DNA of 64,000 nucleotides from Bifidobacterium leontopitheci (GTDB lineage: Bacteria > Actinomycetota > Actinomycetes > Actinomycetales > Bifidobacteriaceae): positions 51,510 to 115,509 of the forward strand of contig NZ_WBVT01000005.1 in NCBI RefSeq assembly GCF_009193355.1, written 5' to 3'. The stretch's first letter is position 1. The number at the start of each line of letters is the position of its first letter. The notes under the pieces were generated by a model. It was not told the DNA's origin and made no database searches. It saw only the letters and a program-made list of their open reading frames with translations. The position numbers and the translations under genes are program-made. Positions 8,300 through 18,512 of this stretch are shown here, piece by piece.

Positions 8300-9226
8300 T
8301 CAGCGGATCCGGTACTTATGGCCGCGCTGGGTGATGAAGAAGCCGAGCCTGCGCAGCTTGCGCGTCAGCGAGTACAATACGCCGTCCATGATGTCGCGTT
8401 GCTCGAGCACGCCGGTGCCGCACACCGTCTCCAGCAGTTCGTCGAAGGTGAGGAACTCCCCGTCGGCCCGGATCAGCGTCTCCAGCGTCTTGTACTCGCG
8501 CGGGGAGAGGGCGAGCGGCTGCCCGCCGTTGCGGTAGAACGCCCGCCCGGCCCGCGTGTCCAACGTCAGGTCGCCGTGGATCAGCATGCCCGGCCCGCGT
8601 CCGTCGCCGTCGTCACGATCCTGGGACAGCGCGTGCACACGCGACAGCAGCTCGGCATCGGAGAACGGCTTGACGATCGTCGCGTCGACGCGGATGGGAA
8701 GGTCTGGATGGTTCCGCGTCCTCGGTCCGTCCGGCGCGGCTTCCCGGCTCGCGACGGACGCCGATGGGGACGTCGCCGCAGCAGGTGTTGCCGCAGCAGG
8801 TGCCGCCGTCGACGTCGCGGATGCCGGCAGTGAGCCGCCACGTGATGGCATGGCCGGCTGCCGCGGCTTCGCCATGGCCGGCTTCGCGGCGTTCGCGACG
8901 GTCCTGCGGATTGTCGGCAGCGGGGTCTGCCGTCTGACCGACGGCGTGCTGTCCCGGTTCGCGGCCTGCGTGCGCGGCGGCGTCGACAGGAGCAGCACGC
9001 GCGTGCCGTCATCGCCATGACGGTTCAGGTCCCCGCATACCGCGTCGAGGAGGCCGTCGTCGGCCATGTCGTCGATGATGGCGAGATCGAAGCGCGGATG
9101 GTCGCTCCACGCCTCGGCAAGGGTGTCGCGGTTCGTGACGGATGCCACGGCATGGCCCTGCGATTCCAATGCCCCCGTCACCGCAAAACCCAACGCGGTG
9201 TCGCTGGTCGCGAAGAGGATGTCCAT
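8300..9226 (-). CDS. Orphan winged-helix response-regulator-like protein
   Basis: A 308-residue protein. Residues 1-75 resemble a receiver fold (MDILFATSDTALGFAVTGAL, then RFDLAIIDDMAD), with an acidic pair in the place of the phospho-acceptor. A long Pro/Ala/Arg-rich linker follows (about 85-165), then TIVKPFSDAELLSRVHAL, which looks like the receiver's C-terminal Lys-Pro segment. An OmpR-type winged helix begins at LALSPREYKTLETLIRADGEFLTFDELLETV. No histidine kinase is adjacent. The receiver therefore appears split by a low-complexity insert. GAAAGG precedes the ATG. It diverges from the SMC-like operon, so a role in its control is possible but unproven. Confidence 0.75.
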   Translation of the reverse strand: MDILFATSDTALGFAVTGALESQGHAVASVTNRDTLAEAWSDHPRFDLAIIDDMADDGLLDAVCGDLNRHGDDGTRVLLLSTPPRTQAANRDSTPSVRRQTPLPTIRRTVANAAKPAMAKPRQPAMPSRGGSLPASATSTAAPAAATPAAATSPSASVASREAAPDGPRTRNHPDLPIRVDATIVKPFSDAELLSRVHALSQDRDDGDGRGPGMLIHGDLTLDTRAGRAFYRNGGQPLALSPREYKTLETLIRADGEFLTFDELLETVCGTGVLEQRDIMDGVLYSLTRKLRRLGFFITQRGHKYRIR

Positions 9227-9418
9227 TGCGCTTGCCTTTCGACGGAACGGCCGGTACGTTTCGAAAGACCACTGTAGTCCCGTCCCCGCGGCGATTCCAG
9301 CCGGCGACGCGACGGCGTCACGCGTTGTGCCGCGCAGCCGCGCACGCCTGCTGCTCCCGAGCTTGTGCTAATGTCCATAGACCGCGGAAAACGGCAGGCA
9401 GCGGGATGGAAGCGAGGC

Positions 9419-10954
9419 ATGACGATGAGCGACGTACGCCGTGAGATGGAACGTCTGCGTCCGGTCTACGAGACCGGCGTGCTCCGTCTGCTGCTGCGGC
9501 AGAACGCCATGCTGTACGTGGCGCTGCTGCGCTCCGCGTTCGACCCGCTGACCGGCGAGCTGCCGCGCGAGACCCTCGAGGAACGGTTCGCGCAGTCACT
9601 GTCATCACTCGCCGAGACCGGGGACTATACACCCAAACCAGACCAGGACTTCGCCCAGGCGGCGCATCGCGTGCTCGTCGACCTCACCAGAGAGGGCGAA
9701 GGCGACTACGCATGGCTCGCCAACTCGCACGACGCCGCCTCACACCGGTTCCTCTACCGCCTCACCGCCCGCGCGCACCGCGCCATCGAGGCGTTGGGCC
9801 GTCTCGAGGACGATACGCGCACGCTCTCCGGCGCCCAGGCCAACAGCATCATCATGGAGATCGAGCACGCGCGCATGCAGCTGACCGCCGATCCGGGCGA
9901 ACGGGTGCGCCTGCTCAACCGCGAAATCAAGGAACGCCGGCACGAGATCAAAAGGATCCAGCAAGGCCAGCGCGAAGCAGCCCTCACCGACGCGCAGGTC
10001 GAGGACATCATCGCCGTCATCCACAACACGCTGCGCGGCGTTCCCGTCGACCTGCGCGAACTCGTGCTCGCCGAACGCGACAACGGCGACGCGTTACGCC
10101 GTCGCATGCAAGCCGGCGACATGAGCGTCGACGAGATCCTCGGCGCCTACCACCGCGAATACCGGCGCAATTTCAGCGAATCCGACAGCGGACGCCGCTT
10201 CGAGGACGCCTTCCAGGTGATCATCACCGACGAAGGCCGCCAGCAGATCGACGAGGCGCTGCGCTCCATCGCACGCACCCCCTACCTCGCCGGCGCGTCC
10301 GGCGCGCTGCTCGACCAGGTACGCGACGAACTCGCACGCATCTACCGGGGACTCGAGGAGGTGCGTGCCCAGATGCGCGTCTCCGACGAGGCGGTCAGCC
10401 GACTCGTCCGTCAGCGCACCGACACCCGGTACCGCACCATGCTCGACCTGCTCAACCGTCTGTACGTGACCGTCAACGCGGACGCGAAAACCCACCCCGC
10501 GCAATCCGACCGACCATACCCGACCGGCGGCGCCGGCGCACAGCTCGCCTCCCTGCCCACCCGGCCGGCAAGGGCGATGAGCGTCACCCCGACGCCGGGC
10601 CTCGCCGACACCACAGCGGCGGACAACGCCGGACGCTCCCCGGCCGACGAACTCGCCTCGATGATCGTCAACGGAGGCCCCCGCCTGCGCCGCATGGCCC
10701 GACTCATCAGCCAGGCCCCGACGACCATGCCGGACGGGCGCATCGACATGGCCGCAAGCTTCAACCGGCTGCCCGAAACGGAACGGCGGGAAAGCGAACT
10801 TGTCGGATTCCTCAGCGCCATACGCGCATGGAACCCCGACGAGCCCGCCGTGACCTGGCACTGCATCTCAGCCGGCGGTCTGACACGCGACTGGCAGACG
10901 CGGCCGGTATACGCCGAGGCGGACGAGCTGGACGCAATCGTGAAGGAAGGATGA
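9419..10954 (+). CDS. jetA: JetA/MksF-like protein (DUF3375)
   Basis: A protein of about 511 residues matching DUF3375, the JetA subunit of Wadjet systems and the MksF kleisin of MksBEF condensins. The opening [36 protein letters not shown] is the typical N-terminal winged-helix region; long charged helices follow (for example [36 protein letters not shown]). Kleisins bridge the SMC heads and bind the JetB/MksE dimer. Two close ATG codons (9419 and 9425) are possible starts. A -10-like TGTGCTAAT lies at about 9363-9371. The stop overlaps the jetB start (ATGA), indicating translational coupling. Confidence 0.87.
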   Translation: MTMSDVRREMERLRPVYETGVLRLLLRQNAMLYVALLRSAFDPLTGELPRETLEERFAQSLSSLAETGDYTPKPDQDFAQAAHRVLVDLTREGEGDYAWLANSHDAASHRFLYRLTARAHRAIEALGRLEDDTRTLSGAQANSIIMEIEHARMQLTADPGERVRLLNREIKERRHEIKRIQQGQREAALTDAQVEDIIAVIHNTLRGVPVDLRELVLAERDNGDALRRRMQAGDMSVDEILGAYHREYRRNFSESDSGRRFEDAFQVIITDEGRQQIDEALRSIARTPYLAGASGALLDQVRDELARIYRGLEEVRAQMRVSDEAVSRLVRQRTDTRYRTMLDLLNRLYVTVNADAKTHPAQSDRPYPTGGAGAQLASLPTRPARAMSVTPTPGLADTTAADNAGRSPADELASMIVNGGPRLRRMARLISQAPTTMPDGRIDMAASFNRLPETERRESELVGFLSAIRAWNPDEPAVTWHCISAGGLTRDWQTRPVYAEADELDAIVKEG

Positions 10955-11877
10955 CCATGAGCGCAACGAACGCGACACCGGACGAAACGCCGCAGCGCAC
11001 GCCCGCCGCGGAAGACACGCGGCAGGACGTGCGACAGGACCCGCAGCAGCCGCGCGAAGAAGCCGTCAACCCTTACGCGCTCTTCGAGGGCGACACGGGC
11101 GACATGCCGGCCGACGCGCGCGCGGCCGCCATCGCACTCAAACGCGAACGATACGTGTCCGGCGCCATGTACGACATGGTCCTCGACAACCGCGACGCCG
11201 TGGTCCGCTCGCTCAACAACGACCTGCTGCAGCTCGTCGTCAACGAACGGTACCGAATCATGATCGCCATGCCGGTCGCCGGCCCCGACATAGCCATGCG
11301 CTCGCTCAAGACCCGCACCAGCCTCAAACGCGAGGAGGCGGCGGCGCTCGCGTTCCTGCGCATCCGCGTGCTCGAATACGAGAACGCGGGGGAGCCGGCC
11401 GACCGATGGCTGGTCAGCTTCGAGGAGATCCGCGCGGCGCTCGCCACCGGCACCGGCTACCTTGCGGCCCGCAACGACGAGGAGGGCGTGCTGCGCACCG
11501 TCGGGTCGCTCGTGTCCGCCATGACGACGTACGGTTATCTGGAACGCATGCCGGACGACGAGACCATGTACCGGATCACGCCGCTCGTGCCGGTCGTGCT
11601 CGACCGCGGCCTCGCACGCACCTGGCTGGCGACCGCGGACGAGGACATGTCCGACTCCGCCGCGGACGCCGACTCATCCACGACAGCCGACACTGCGACA
11701 TCCGACACCGCGGATGCGGGGGACGCGACCGACGACGGCGGGGACGCGGACATCGATCCCGCGCTGTTCGCCGAGCCGCTGTTCGGCGACGACAACACCG
11801 GCGACGACAATGACAGTGCCGCCCACGACAGTGCCGCCCACGACAGTGCCGCCCGGAACGACGAGAAAGGGGAGTGA
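10951..11877 (+). CDS. jetB: JetB/MksE-like protein (DUF4194)
   Basis: A 308-residue DUF4194 protein, the kite-type (MksE) subunit of Wadjet or Mks complexes. The central part, about 45-215, carries the recognisable core: [22 protein letters not shown], then [20 protein letters not shown] and [27 protein letters not shown], a winged-helix pattern. The C-terminal 90 residues are Asp/Thr/Ala-rich and contain three AAHDS-type repeats; this acidic tail is longer than usual. The start overlaps the jetA stop by four bases; an ATG at 10957 is an alternative. Confidence 0.85.
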   Translation: MTMSATNATPDETPQRTPAAEDTRQDVRQDPQQPREEAVNPYALFEGDTGDMPADARAAAIALKRERYVSGAMYDMVLDNRDAVVRSLNNDLLQLVVNERYRIMIAMPVAGPDIAMRSLKTRTSLKREEAAALAFLRIRVLEYENAGEPADRWLVSFEEIRAALATGTGYLAARNDEEGVLRTVGSLVSAMTTYGYLERMPDDETMYRITPLVPVVLDRGLARTWLATADEDMSDSAADADSSTTADTATSDTADAGDATDDGGDADIDPALFAEPLFGDDNTGDDNDSAAHDSAAHDSAARNDEKGE

Positions 11878-11879
11878 CG

Positions 11880-14800
11880 ATGGCAGCCAAGGACCTGCAG
11901 ATGATCGCCGACCGGTGGATGATGGAAAGCCGCCGCCTCGTCAACTGGGGATCGTATGAGGGGTACCACGAGTTCCGGCCGTCCACGGACCGGGACATGC
12001 CGGTCACCCTGCTCGCCGGAGCCAGCGAATCCGGCAAATCCACGCTCGTCGACGCGCAGAACTCGCTGCTGTACCCGACCGGCACCCCGTTCAACAAGGC
12101 GTCGAACTCGGGACGCTCCGAACGCAGCGACTACACGTACCTGCGCGGCATGGTCGGCGTGGGCGGCGGTGCGGACGGCGACGAGCCGATCTACCTGCGC
12201 GGACGCGACGGCAACGGCTCTCCGCAGGCAGTGTGGGGCGCCATCGTCGACACCTACCGCAATCAGGTCACCGGCCAGGTGCTCTCCTGCGGCAAGTTCA
12301 TGTACCTCATGCCCGGCGACGGCCGCGGCGACGTGCGCCGCCAATACGTGGTCTGGGACCGGCCGATGGACCCGCGGCTCATGGACGAATACCGGCGCTC
12401 GCCGTTCACGCCGTCACAGTTGAGGACCGTGTACGACCAGTGCCTGGTCTTCCCCAGCGCGGATGCGTTCCACGAGCACATCTGGTCGGTCATGGGCCTG
12501 ACCGCCGAGGCCTGCCGCCTGCTGGCGCGCATCCAGTCGGCCGACGCGCCCTCACGGCTCGACGACATCTTCAAGCAGGGCGTGCTCGGCGTCCCCGAAG
12601 CATTGGGCCTCGCCCGTGACATCGTGGCCGACTACGACCGGTATGCGGAGAACTTCCGCAGCATGGAGGAGAAGACGCGCCGCATGACGCGCCTGCAGGC
12701 CATCCGCGACGGATACGGACGCTACGAGGAGGCCAGCCGGCGTGCGGGGACGCTCGCCTCGGTCGACCCGCGCACCCCGTCGGGCAAGGCGACGGTGCGG
12801 CGGTGGGCCATCCGGGCCATGGCCGACGAGGTGCGCGCCCAGCTGCCTTCGGACCGTGCGGCGCTCGGCGCCTACACGGATCAGGCTGGTTCCGCCCGAC
12901 GTCGTGCCGAAGAGCTGCGCGGGCGCATCGAATCGATCCGCGACCGCATGCGCAGCGCGGACGGCGGCGACCTCGCCCGGCTGGAATACGAGCGCGACGC
13001 GGCGAAGCGCGCGCTGCGCGACGTGCAGGAGTCCCGTGAACGCGTCAGGCAGCGTTTCGAAGAGGCGGGACAGGACATGCCCGCCGACGCGCAGGCATGG
13101 GAGCAGGCCCGCATCGAGGCCGTGAACTTCACCCGCTCCTGGCAGCGGCGTACGGAGACGCTGGAGACGAAGCGCAACGAGGCGTTCACCGCCCGGGCCG
13201 AGGCGCAGGCGGAACTGGACAGGCTCAGCCGCGACTACGAGCTCCAGCAGGCCCAGCGCACGCGCATCACCCGGCAGATGGACGAATCGCGCGCCATGCT
13301 GTGCCGTGCCGTCGGGCTTTCCCCCGAGGACATGCCGTACGTGGCCGAGCTCATGGACGTGCGCGACGGCGAGGAACGATGGCGGCTGGCCATGAACGTC
13401 GTCTATGCGCCGATCAGCCAGACGATACTGGTGGACAGCCGTTACGAGCGCGGATTCGCCGCGAAGGTGAGCGCCATCGACCCGTACGCGATGAGCAGGC
13501 GCACCTGGCGTTTCGTTGACACGACGCCGGGGGAGCGGCGAGGGACGGCCGAGACCGCCGAGACGGCGCATGACGGCGGCGACGGGTGGATGTCGTCGAA
13601 GCTGCGGTTCCGCGAGGATTCGCCGTTCGCCGGCTGGTTGCGACAGCAGACCGGCGGCGAACGGTACGACGCGTTGTGCGTCGATGCCATCGACGACACG
13701 GACAGGGACGATCGTCAGGTGCAGCCGGACGGTCAGATCAAATCCGGCGACCGCGGGCAGTACGGCGTCAGGGACCGTGCGCAGGTCATCGGCTTCGTCA
13801 ACGAGGAGTATCTCTCCCAGCTGCAGGATCGCATTGCGCGCGCCCGGAAGACGGTGGACTCGGCGCGACGAAGCTACGAGGACGCCAAGAAGGACGCGCT
13901 GCGCCTGCAGGCGGAGCATGAGCTGGCGAAACTGCTCGCCTACACGTCATGGGACCGCATCGACGTGGACGAGGCGCGGCGCCAGGTCGGCGAGCTCGAC
14001 GAGGCGATCGAGGCGGCTCGCCGCGGATCGAAGGCCACCGGCCTAGCCGAGATGCGCGACGACATGGCCGTGCAACTCGCGCAGGCCGAACATCTGCAGG
14101 CCGAGGCGGAACGCCATGCGGCCGACGCCTCCGCAGCGGTCGAGGCGGCCGTCGCCTGGCTGCAGTGGGCGAACGCGGCCGACGACGATCCGCAGACTGT
14201 GACGTCGGTGGGCTCGGCATTGTCCGAGACCGCGGACACGGCGCTGCGCGAGTCTTACGAGCGTATGATGTCCGGCATGCCCGACGCGCAGACCCGCGCC
14301 CACATGATCATCGGCGCCGGGGCGGCGGCGTCCAAGCCGCGGCGTGACGACGGTGACGCCGGGATGGCGGCCACCGCGTTCGCCGAACGTGCCATCACCG
14401 GCATCGGCGACGATCTGGCCGGCCGCATCGCACTGCTCGACGGCGCCGCCGACAACGCGCGCAACGCCGTCGAGATGCTCATGGCCGCCTACATCCGCGA
14501 ATACGCGGCAGACGACGACTCCCTGACCGCCGACGTGGACGACTACCGGTATTATCTCGACGAGCTGGAAGGCCTGTCGCATCTGGCCGCGGTCGACGCC
14601 ACCGGCGACGAGTACCGGCGATGCCTGGACCAGCTGCGCATGAGCCTGCTGACCGTCAAACGAGCCATCGACACGGACGCCGGCGACATCCGCGACCAGC
14701 TCGACCGCATCAACCGCATGCTCGACGGCCAGCAGTTCGGTCCACGGCACGGCAGCCTGTCGCTGCACGCCGACGTGCGCCGTCCCGAGCAGGTCTTCGC

Positions 14801-15488
14801 CTCTCAGCTCAGGCACGCCATCACGGTCCTTGACGACTGGAAGACGGCGTCGGCGGCGGTCGACGAGAGCCCCGACACCGGCAGCGGCGGCGATACGGAC
14901 GGCATCCGGGAATCGAAGCGGGCGTTCGCCGCGATCGCCCCCATGATCGAGCTGCTGCGTCACGAGCTCGCCCAGGTCAAGGACATGAACGGCGTGAAAA
15001 GCTACGGTGCGCGCAACCTCGACCCGCGATGCCGCTCCTCGTTCTACGCGCTCGTCCATCACAAGGACGGCGTTGACGAGCGCATCACCTCGACCGGCGG
15101 ACGCTCCGGCGGCGCATTGCAGGAGCTCACCTCGTTCGTCTACGGCGCGGCGCTCATCTACCTGCTCGGCGGTGGCATGGAGCAGCGGCTGCGGCCGTCG
15201 TACACCACGCTGTTCCTTGACGAGGCGCTCATCAAGGCCGACGGCCGCTATACCAAACGTGCGCTCGGCGTGCTGCCCAGACTCGGCTTCCAGGTCATCG
15301 TCTCCGCGCCGGAAAGCAAGACCGGCGAACTGCTGGAACTGTCCACCAGGGCGTACGTGACCTACAAGGACCCCGACACCGGATTCACGTCGCTGCGCGA
15401 GGCGAGCCTCGACACGGCGCAGGACACGGATGGCGGCGACGCCGGCGACGACACCGGCTCCGACATCGGCGGCGACGCCGACCGATGA
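11880..15488 (+). CDS. jetC: JetC/MksB-like SMC ATPase
   Basis: A 1202-residue SMC-like ATPase. The Walker A loop is GASESGKST at about 47-55. Long coiled-coil segments flank a central domain (near 480-570, containing LSPEDMPYVAELMDVRDGEERWRLAMNVVYAP) that is typical of JetC/MksB. The ABC signature STGGRSGGALQE lies near 1070 and Walker B LFLDEAL near 1111. All three ATPase motifs look intact. Such proteins extrude DNA loops and in Wadjet recognise small circular DNA. The ATG at 11880 follows AAAGGGGAG; the jetB stop is at 11875-11877. The Asp/Gly-rich tail is unusual. A GC-rich inverted repeat follows at about 15496-15530. Confidence 0.9.
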   Translation: MAAKDLQMIADRWMMESRRLVNWGSYEGYHEFRPSTDRDMPVTLLAGASESGKSTLVDAQNSLLYPTGTPFNKASNSGRSERSDYTYLRGMVGVGGGADGDEPIYLRGRDGNGSPQAVWGAIVDTYRNQVTGQVLSCGKFMYLMPGDGRGDVRRQYVVWDRPMDPRLMDEYRRSPFTPSQLRTVYDQCLVFPSADAFHEHIWSVMGLTAEACRLLARIQSADAPSRLDDIFKQGVLGVPEALGLARDIVADYDRYAENFRSMEEKTRRMTRLQAIRDGYGRYEEASRRAGTLASVDPRTPSGKATVRRWAIRAMADEVRAQLPSDRAALGAYTDQAGSARRRAEELRGRIESIRDRMRSADGGDLARLEYERDAAKRALRDVQESRERVRQRFEEAGQDMPADAQAWEQARIEAVNFTRSWQRRTETLETKRNEAFTARAEAQAELDRLSRDYELQQAQRTRITRQMDESRAMLCRAVGLSPEDMPYVAELMDVRDGEERWRLAMNVVYAPISQTILVDSRYERGFAAKVSAIDPYAMSRRTWRFVDTTPGERRGTAETAETAHDGGDGWMSSKLRFREDSPFAGWLRQQTGGERYDALCVDAIDDTDRDDRQVQPDGQIKSGDRGQYGVRDRAQVIGFVNEEYLSQLQDRIARARKTVDSARRSYEDAKKDALRLQAEHELAKLLAYTSWDRIDVDEARRQVGELDEAIEAARRGSKATGLAEMRDDMAVQLAQAEHLQAEAERHAADASAAVEAAVAWLQWANAADDDPQTVTSVGSALSETADTALRESYERMMSGMPDAQTRAHMIIGAGAAASKPRRDDGDAGMAATAFAERAITGIGDDLAGRIALLDGAADNARNAVEMLMAAYIREYAADDDSLTADVDDYRYYLDELEGLSHLAAVDATGDEYRRCLDQLRMSLLTVKRAIDTDAGDIRDQLDRINRMLDGQQFGPRHGSLSLHADVRRPEQVFASQLRHAITVLDDWKTASAAVDESPDTGSGGDTDGIRESKRAFAAIAPMIELLRHELAQVKDMNGVKSYGARNLDPRCRSSFYALVHHKDGVDERITSTGGRSGGALQELTSFVYGAALIYLLGGGMEQRLRPSYTTLFLDEALIKADGRYTKRALGVLPRLGFQVIVSAPESKTGELLELSTRAYVTYKDPDTGFTSLREASLDTAQDTDGGDAGDDTGSDIGGDADR

Positions 15489-15689
15489 GCGAACCGGCGG
15501 ACGGCGGTGGCGTTTCGGCGCCATCCCCGTCCGCCGCGTCAGCCTCAGGGGTTGATGCGGCTGCGGATCTCGGCCATCAGGCCGATGCCGCGGCGGCTCG
15601 CGTCCGGCTTACGATAGGCGCGCAAGCCGGACGCGCGGCGTACGTGAACGACGCGCACGGGCGGCATGGATATCAGGGGAGAGGACATC
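15489..15689. other. jetC 3' intergenic region without jetD
   Basis: In complete Wadjet operons the toprim-like nuclease gene jetD follows jetC, usually overlapping it. Here an ATG overlaps the jetC stop (15485-15487), but that frame encodes no JetD-like sequence. Instead a GC-rich inverted repeat (GGCGGACGG ... CCGTCCGCC, about 15496-15530) follows. A 40-codon minus-strand frame at 15545-15667 lacks a ribosome site and is not called. Confidence 0.6.
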
Positions 15690-16712
15690 ATGGGTTTCAT
15701 CAGCAGCTTTTCCGCACCGTTCCTCGTGTCGGTGGCGTTATGGCCGTTCGCGTCGTTCCTGCTGACCGTACCGGTGCTGGCGATGCTCTACCATCGCGAC
15801 AACCGTCTTGGTTTCGGCGCGGCGTTGTCCGCCTACGGCACAGTGCTGTACGCGATCGGCCTGTTGTGCTTCACCCTGTACCCGATGCCCGCCGAGCCCG
15901 CGGCCTACTGCGCGACCCATCACCTCACCCCGCAGCTCGACCCGGTGCAGTTCGTCGCCGACATACGCTCGGACGGCGTCACGGCCATCCTGCAGATCGT
16001 CATGAACGTCGTGTTCTTCATGCCGCTCGGCTTCATCGTCCGCCGCGTGTTCCGCCGGCACCTGCCGACTGCGCTCATCGGAGGCTTCCTCGCCTCGCTC
16101 ATGGTCGAGACCCTGCAGCTGACCGGCCTGCTCGGCATCTTCCCCTGCTCGTACCGCCTGTTCGACGTGGACGACCTCATCTGGAACACGTCCGGCGCGC
16201 TGATTGGCTACGCGCTCGCGCTCCTGTTCGACCGGATCTTCCCGCAACGGCAGGCCGATACGGCGACCGTCACCCAACCGGGGTTCGTACGCCGGTTCAT
16301 CGCCTTCCTCATCGACTACGGCCTGGCCATGCTCTGCTCGCTGCCGATCGTCATCGGCGGCGACGCCCTGTACACGATGGCCACCGGCGAGCGCATGGGT
16401 CGGATCATGCTCGCAGGCGGCGCGCTCGGCTCAGTCGGCTACGCCCAGCTGGTGATGCTCGCCATGCTCGCCGTCTTCGAGCTTATAATCCCATGGCGCC
16501 GGCAGGGCAGCACGCTCGGCGGCAGCTACACGCACATGACCTGCGAGACGAAAACACGGTCCGGCTGGCGGCGAGCTGCGTTCTATGCGGCCAGGTTCGC
16601 GGTGATCTGCTGCGTCGTCTTCGGCGGCGACGTGCGCTACTCCGGCCTGGTCGTGATCGCCGTCCTCGTGTTCTGGTTTATCAGGCACCGCATGCCCTAC
16701 GACCTGATCTGA
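15690..16712 (+). CDS. VanZ-RDD fusion membrane protein
   Basis: A 340-residue polytopic membrane protein. Residues 1-195 form a VanZ-like domain: membrane helices around SVALWPFASFLLTVPVLAMLY and ILQIVMNVVFFMPLGFIVRRVF, with the VanZ signature FDVDDLIWNTSGALIGY. The C-terminal part begins VRRFIAFLIDYGLAML, the Arg-Asp pattern of the RDD family, and has three more membrane segments. VanZ is linked to teicoplanin and lipoglycopeptide resistance in enterococci; the role here is unknown. The start at 15690 is chosen for the upstream GGGGAGAGG; an ATG at 15666 lacks one. Confidence 0.85.
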   Translation: MGFISSFSAPFLVSVALWPFASFLLTVPVLAMLYHRDNRLGFGAALSAYGTVLYAIGLLCFTLYPMPAEPAAYCATHHLTPQLDPVQFVADIRSDGVTAILQIVMNVVFFMPLGFIVRRVFRRHLPTALIGGFLASLMVETLQLTGLLGIFPCSYRLFDVDDLIWNTSGALIGYALALLFDRIFPQRQADTATVTQPGFVRRFIAFLIDYGLAMLCSLPIVIGGDALYTMATGERMGRIMLAGGALGSVGYAQLVMLAMLAVFELIIPWRRQGSTLGGSYTHMTCETKTRSGWRRAAFYAARFAVICCVVFGGDVRYSGLVVIAVLVFWFIRHRMPYDLI

Positions 16713-16771
16713 CGGCGTTCGCGCCGCCGTGCGCCTGCGCACCCGGCTTCAGACGTCGCGGACGCCGCGAC

Positions 16772-16777
16772 TATAGT
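16772..16777 (+). promoter_or_regulatory. Putative -10 box for the S10 peptidase gene
   Basis: TATAGT lies 58 bases upstream of the peptidase start, and a weak -35-like TTCAGA lies 18 bases before it. It is the best promoter candidate in the 122-base gap. Confidence 0.45.
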
Positions 16778-16834
16778 GGATGGCGAACGTGCGGCGAACG
16801 CACGACCATCCCATGAGGCAAGGAGCGCATCATC

Positions 16835-18424
16835 ATGGCCGAAACAACCCCGGACACGGCAAACAGCACGACAGGCGGCACGGCCGCGAAACCGGCCACG
16901 GCCGCGAAACCGGCCACCCTGCCGGAACCTTACGAGAAAACCACCCGGCACAGCCTGACCATCGACGGCCGGGAGCTGCGGTACACGGCGACCGTCGGCA
17001 CGCTGCTCATCGACACGCCGAAAGTGAAGCCGGCCGCCAGCATCTTCTTCACCGCATTCACCCTGCTCGACGGCGACGGAACCGTAGACCCGAACCGTCC
17101 CGTCACCTTCATCTTCAACGGCGGCCCCGGCTCGTCCACCACGTTCCTGCTCATGGGATCCATCGCCCCCAAGCGCATCGACGTGCCCGACGCCGCCCCC
17201 GTGCCCGCCGCGCCGTACCATCTGGCCGACAACCCGCACACGCTGCTGCCGAGCAGCGACCTCGTGTTCATCGACGCCGCCGGAGCCGGCTTCTCCGAGA
17301 TCCTCGACGCCGCCAAGCCCGAACTCTGGTCGGTCGACGGCGACGTGGCCGGATTCAGCGCGTTCATCCGGGCATACGCGAGCAAATACCACCGTTGGAA
17401 CTCGCCCAAGTACGTGCTCGGCGAATCGTACGGCACCACGCGCGGCGCGGCGCTCGCCTACCGGCTCCAGCAGGACGGCGTCGCGCTCAACGGCATCACG
17501 CTCATCTCCAACATCCTCGACTACGCGTACACGCTCGACACTTCCGACCAGTTCTACATCGGCTACTTCCCGACGTTCGCGTCCGTCGCCAAATACCACG
17601 GCCGTGCCGCCGCCGACGTCGAACTCGCCGACCATCTGCAGGCCGCCCGCGCGTTCGCCAACGGACCGCTGCGCCTGGCGCTGGCCGCCGGCGCCTCGCT
17701 CGACGACGAGACCAAGCGCCGCGTCGCCGCACGCTACGCCGAACTGACCGGACTGGACGCACAGTACGTCTACGATTCCGACCTGCGCGTGGTCGACATG
17801 CGCTTCCGCAAGCAGCTGCTGCGCGACGAGGAACGGATCGTCGGCCGCTACGACGGCCGCGTCGCCGGATACGACCTCGACCGGATGAACGACGAGGAGA
17901 CGTTCGTCGTCGACGACGCCTACCTCGACCCCGCATACTCGAGCCTGTGCAACGCCTACCTGCGCGACGAACTCGGCTGGGACCGCACGCCCGAACGCGT
18001 CGGATTCGCCGACTTCGACTGGAACGCCACCGAACCGGGCAAAGGCTGGACCTGGTGGCACAAGCAGCCCGACATGACCAAATCCTCATGGGGGCAGAAC
18101 ATCCCGTTCCCCAACGTCGTTCCCGACCTCGCCGCCGCCATCGCCCACCAGCCGACGCTGAAGGTGCTGCTCGGCAACGGCGTGTACGACCTGTGCACCC
18201 CGTTCGGCCAGACCGAATACGACATCGACCATCTCGGCCTGCCCAAGCTGCTGCGCGGCAACATCGCGTTCGCCTACTATCCGGCAGGGCACATGCTGTA
18301 CTCCAACCCCGAGAGCCTCGCCAAGTTCTCGGATGACCTCAAGCGGTTCTACGCCGCCGACGTCGCCGGACTGCGCATGATCGACGAACGGCCTGCCGCA
18401 CCCGTGCCGGACATCCGCCTGTAG
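16835..18424 (+). CDS. Serine carboxypeptidase-like protein (peptidase S10)
   Basis: A 529-residue S10-family peptidase. The substrate-binding FNGGPGSSTTF lies near 94, the nucleophile serine in LGESYGTTRG is about Ser198, the catalytic Asp in GNGVYDLCTP is about Asp452 and the His in AGHMLYSN is about His486, so the triad is complete. There is no signal peptide: the first 30 residues are Thr/Ala/Lys-Pro-rich and contain a repeated KPAT segment, so the protein is probably cytoplasmic. AAGGAG precedes the ATG. Bacterial S10 members of this type probably trim peptides, but the substrate is not known. Confidence 0.88.
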   Translation: MAETTPDTANSTTGGTAAKPATAAKPATLPEPYEKTTRHSLTIDGRELRYTATVGTLLIDTPKVKPAASIFFTAFTLLDGDGTVDPNRPVTFIFNGGPGSSTTFLLMGSIAPKRIDVPDAAPVPAAPYHLADNPHTLLPSSDLVFIDAAGAGFSEILDAAKPELWSVDGDVAGFSAFIRAYASKYHRWNSPKYVLGESYGTTRGAALAYRLQQDGVALNGITLISNILDYAYTLDTSDQFYIGYFPTFASVAKYHGRAAADVELADHLQAARAFANGPLRLALAAGASLDDETKRRVAARYAELTGLDAQYVYDSDLRVVDMRFRKQLLRDEERIVGRYDGRVAGYDLDRMNDEETFVVDDAYLDPAYSSLCNAYLRDELGWDRTPERVGFADFDWNATEPGKGWTWWHKQPDMTKSSWGQNIPFPNVVPDLAAAIAHQPTLKVLLGNGVYDLCTPFGQTEYDIDHLGLPKLLRGNIAFAYYPAGHMLYSNPESLAKFSDDLKRFYAADVAGLRMIDERPAAPVPDIRL

Positions 18425-18512
18425 GGCGGTGAGGGACCATGACGACAGGTGGCGGCCGGAACGATTAGGATGATTCCGGCCGTAGCGGCTCGGCTGAAGG
18501 GAGCATGATGCG

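Noticed and set aside
15545..15667. 40-codon minus-strand frame as a jetD remnant or small gene
   Set aside because: No ribosome site, no resemblance to JetD, and it overlaps the VanZ-RDD leader on the other strand.
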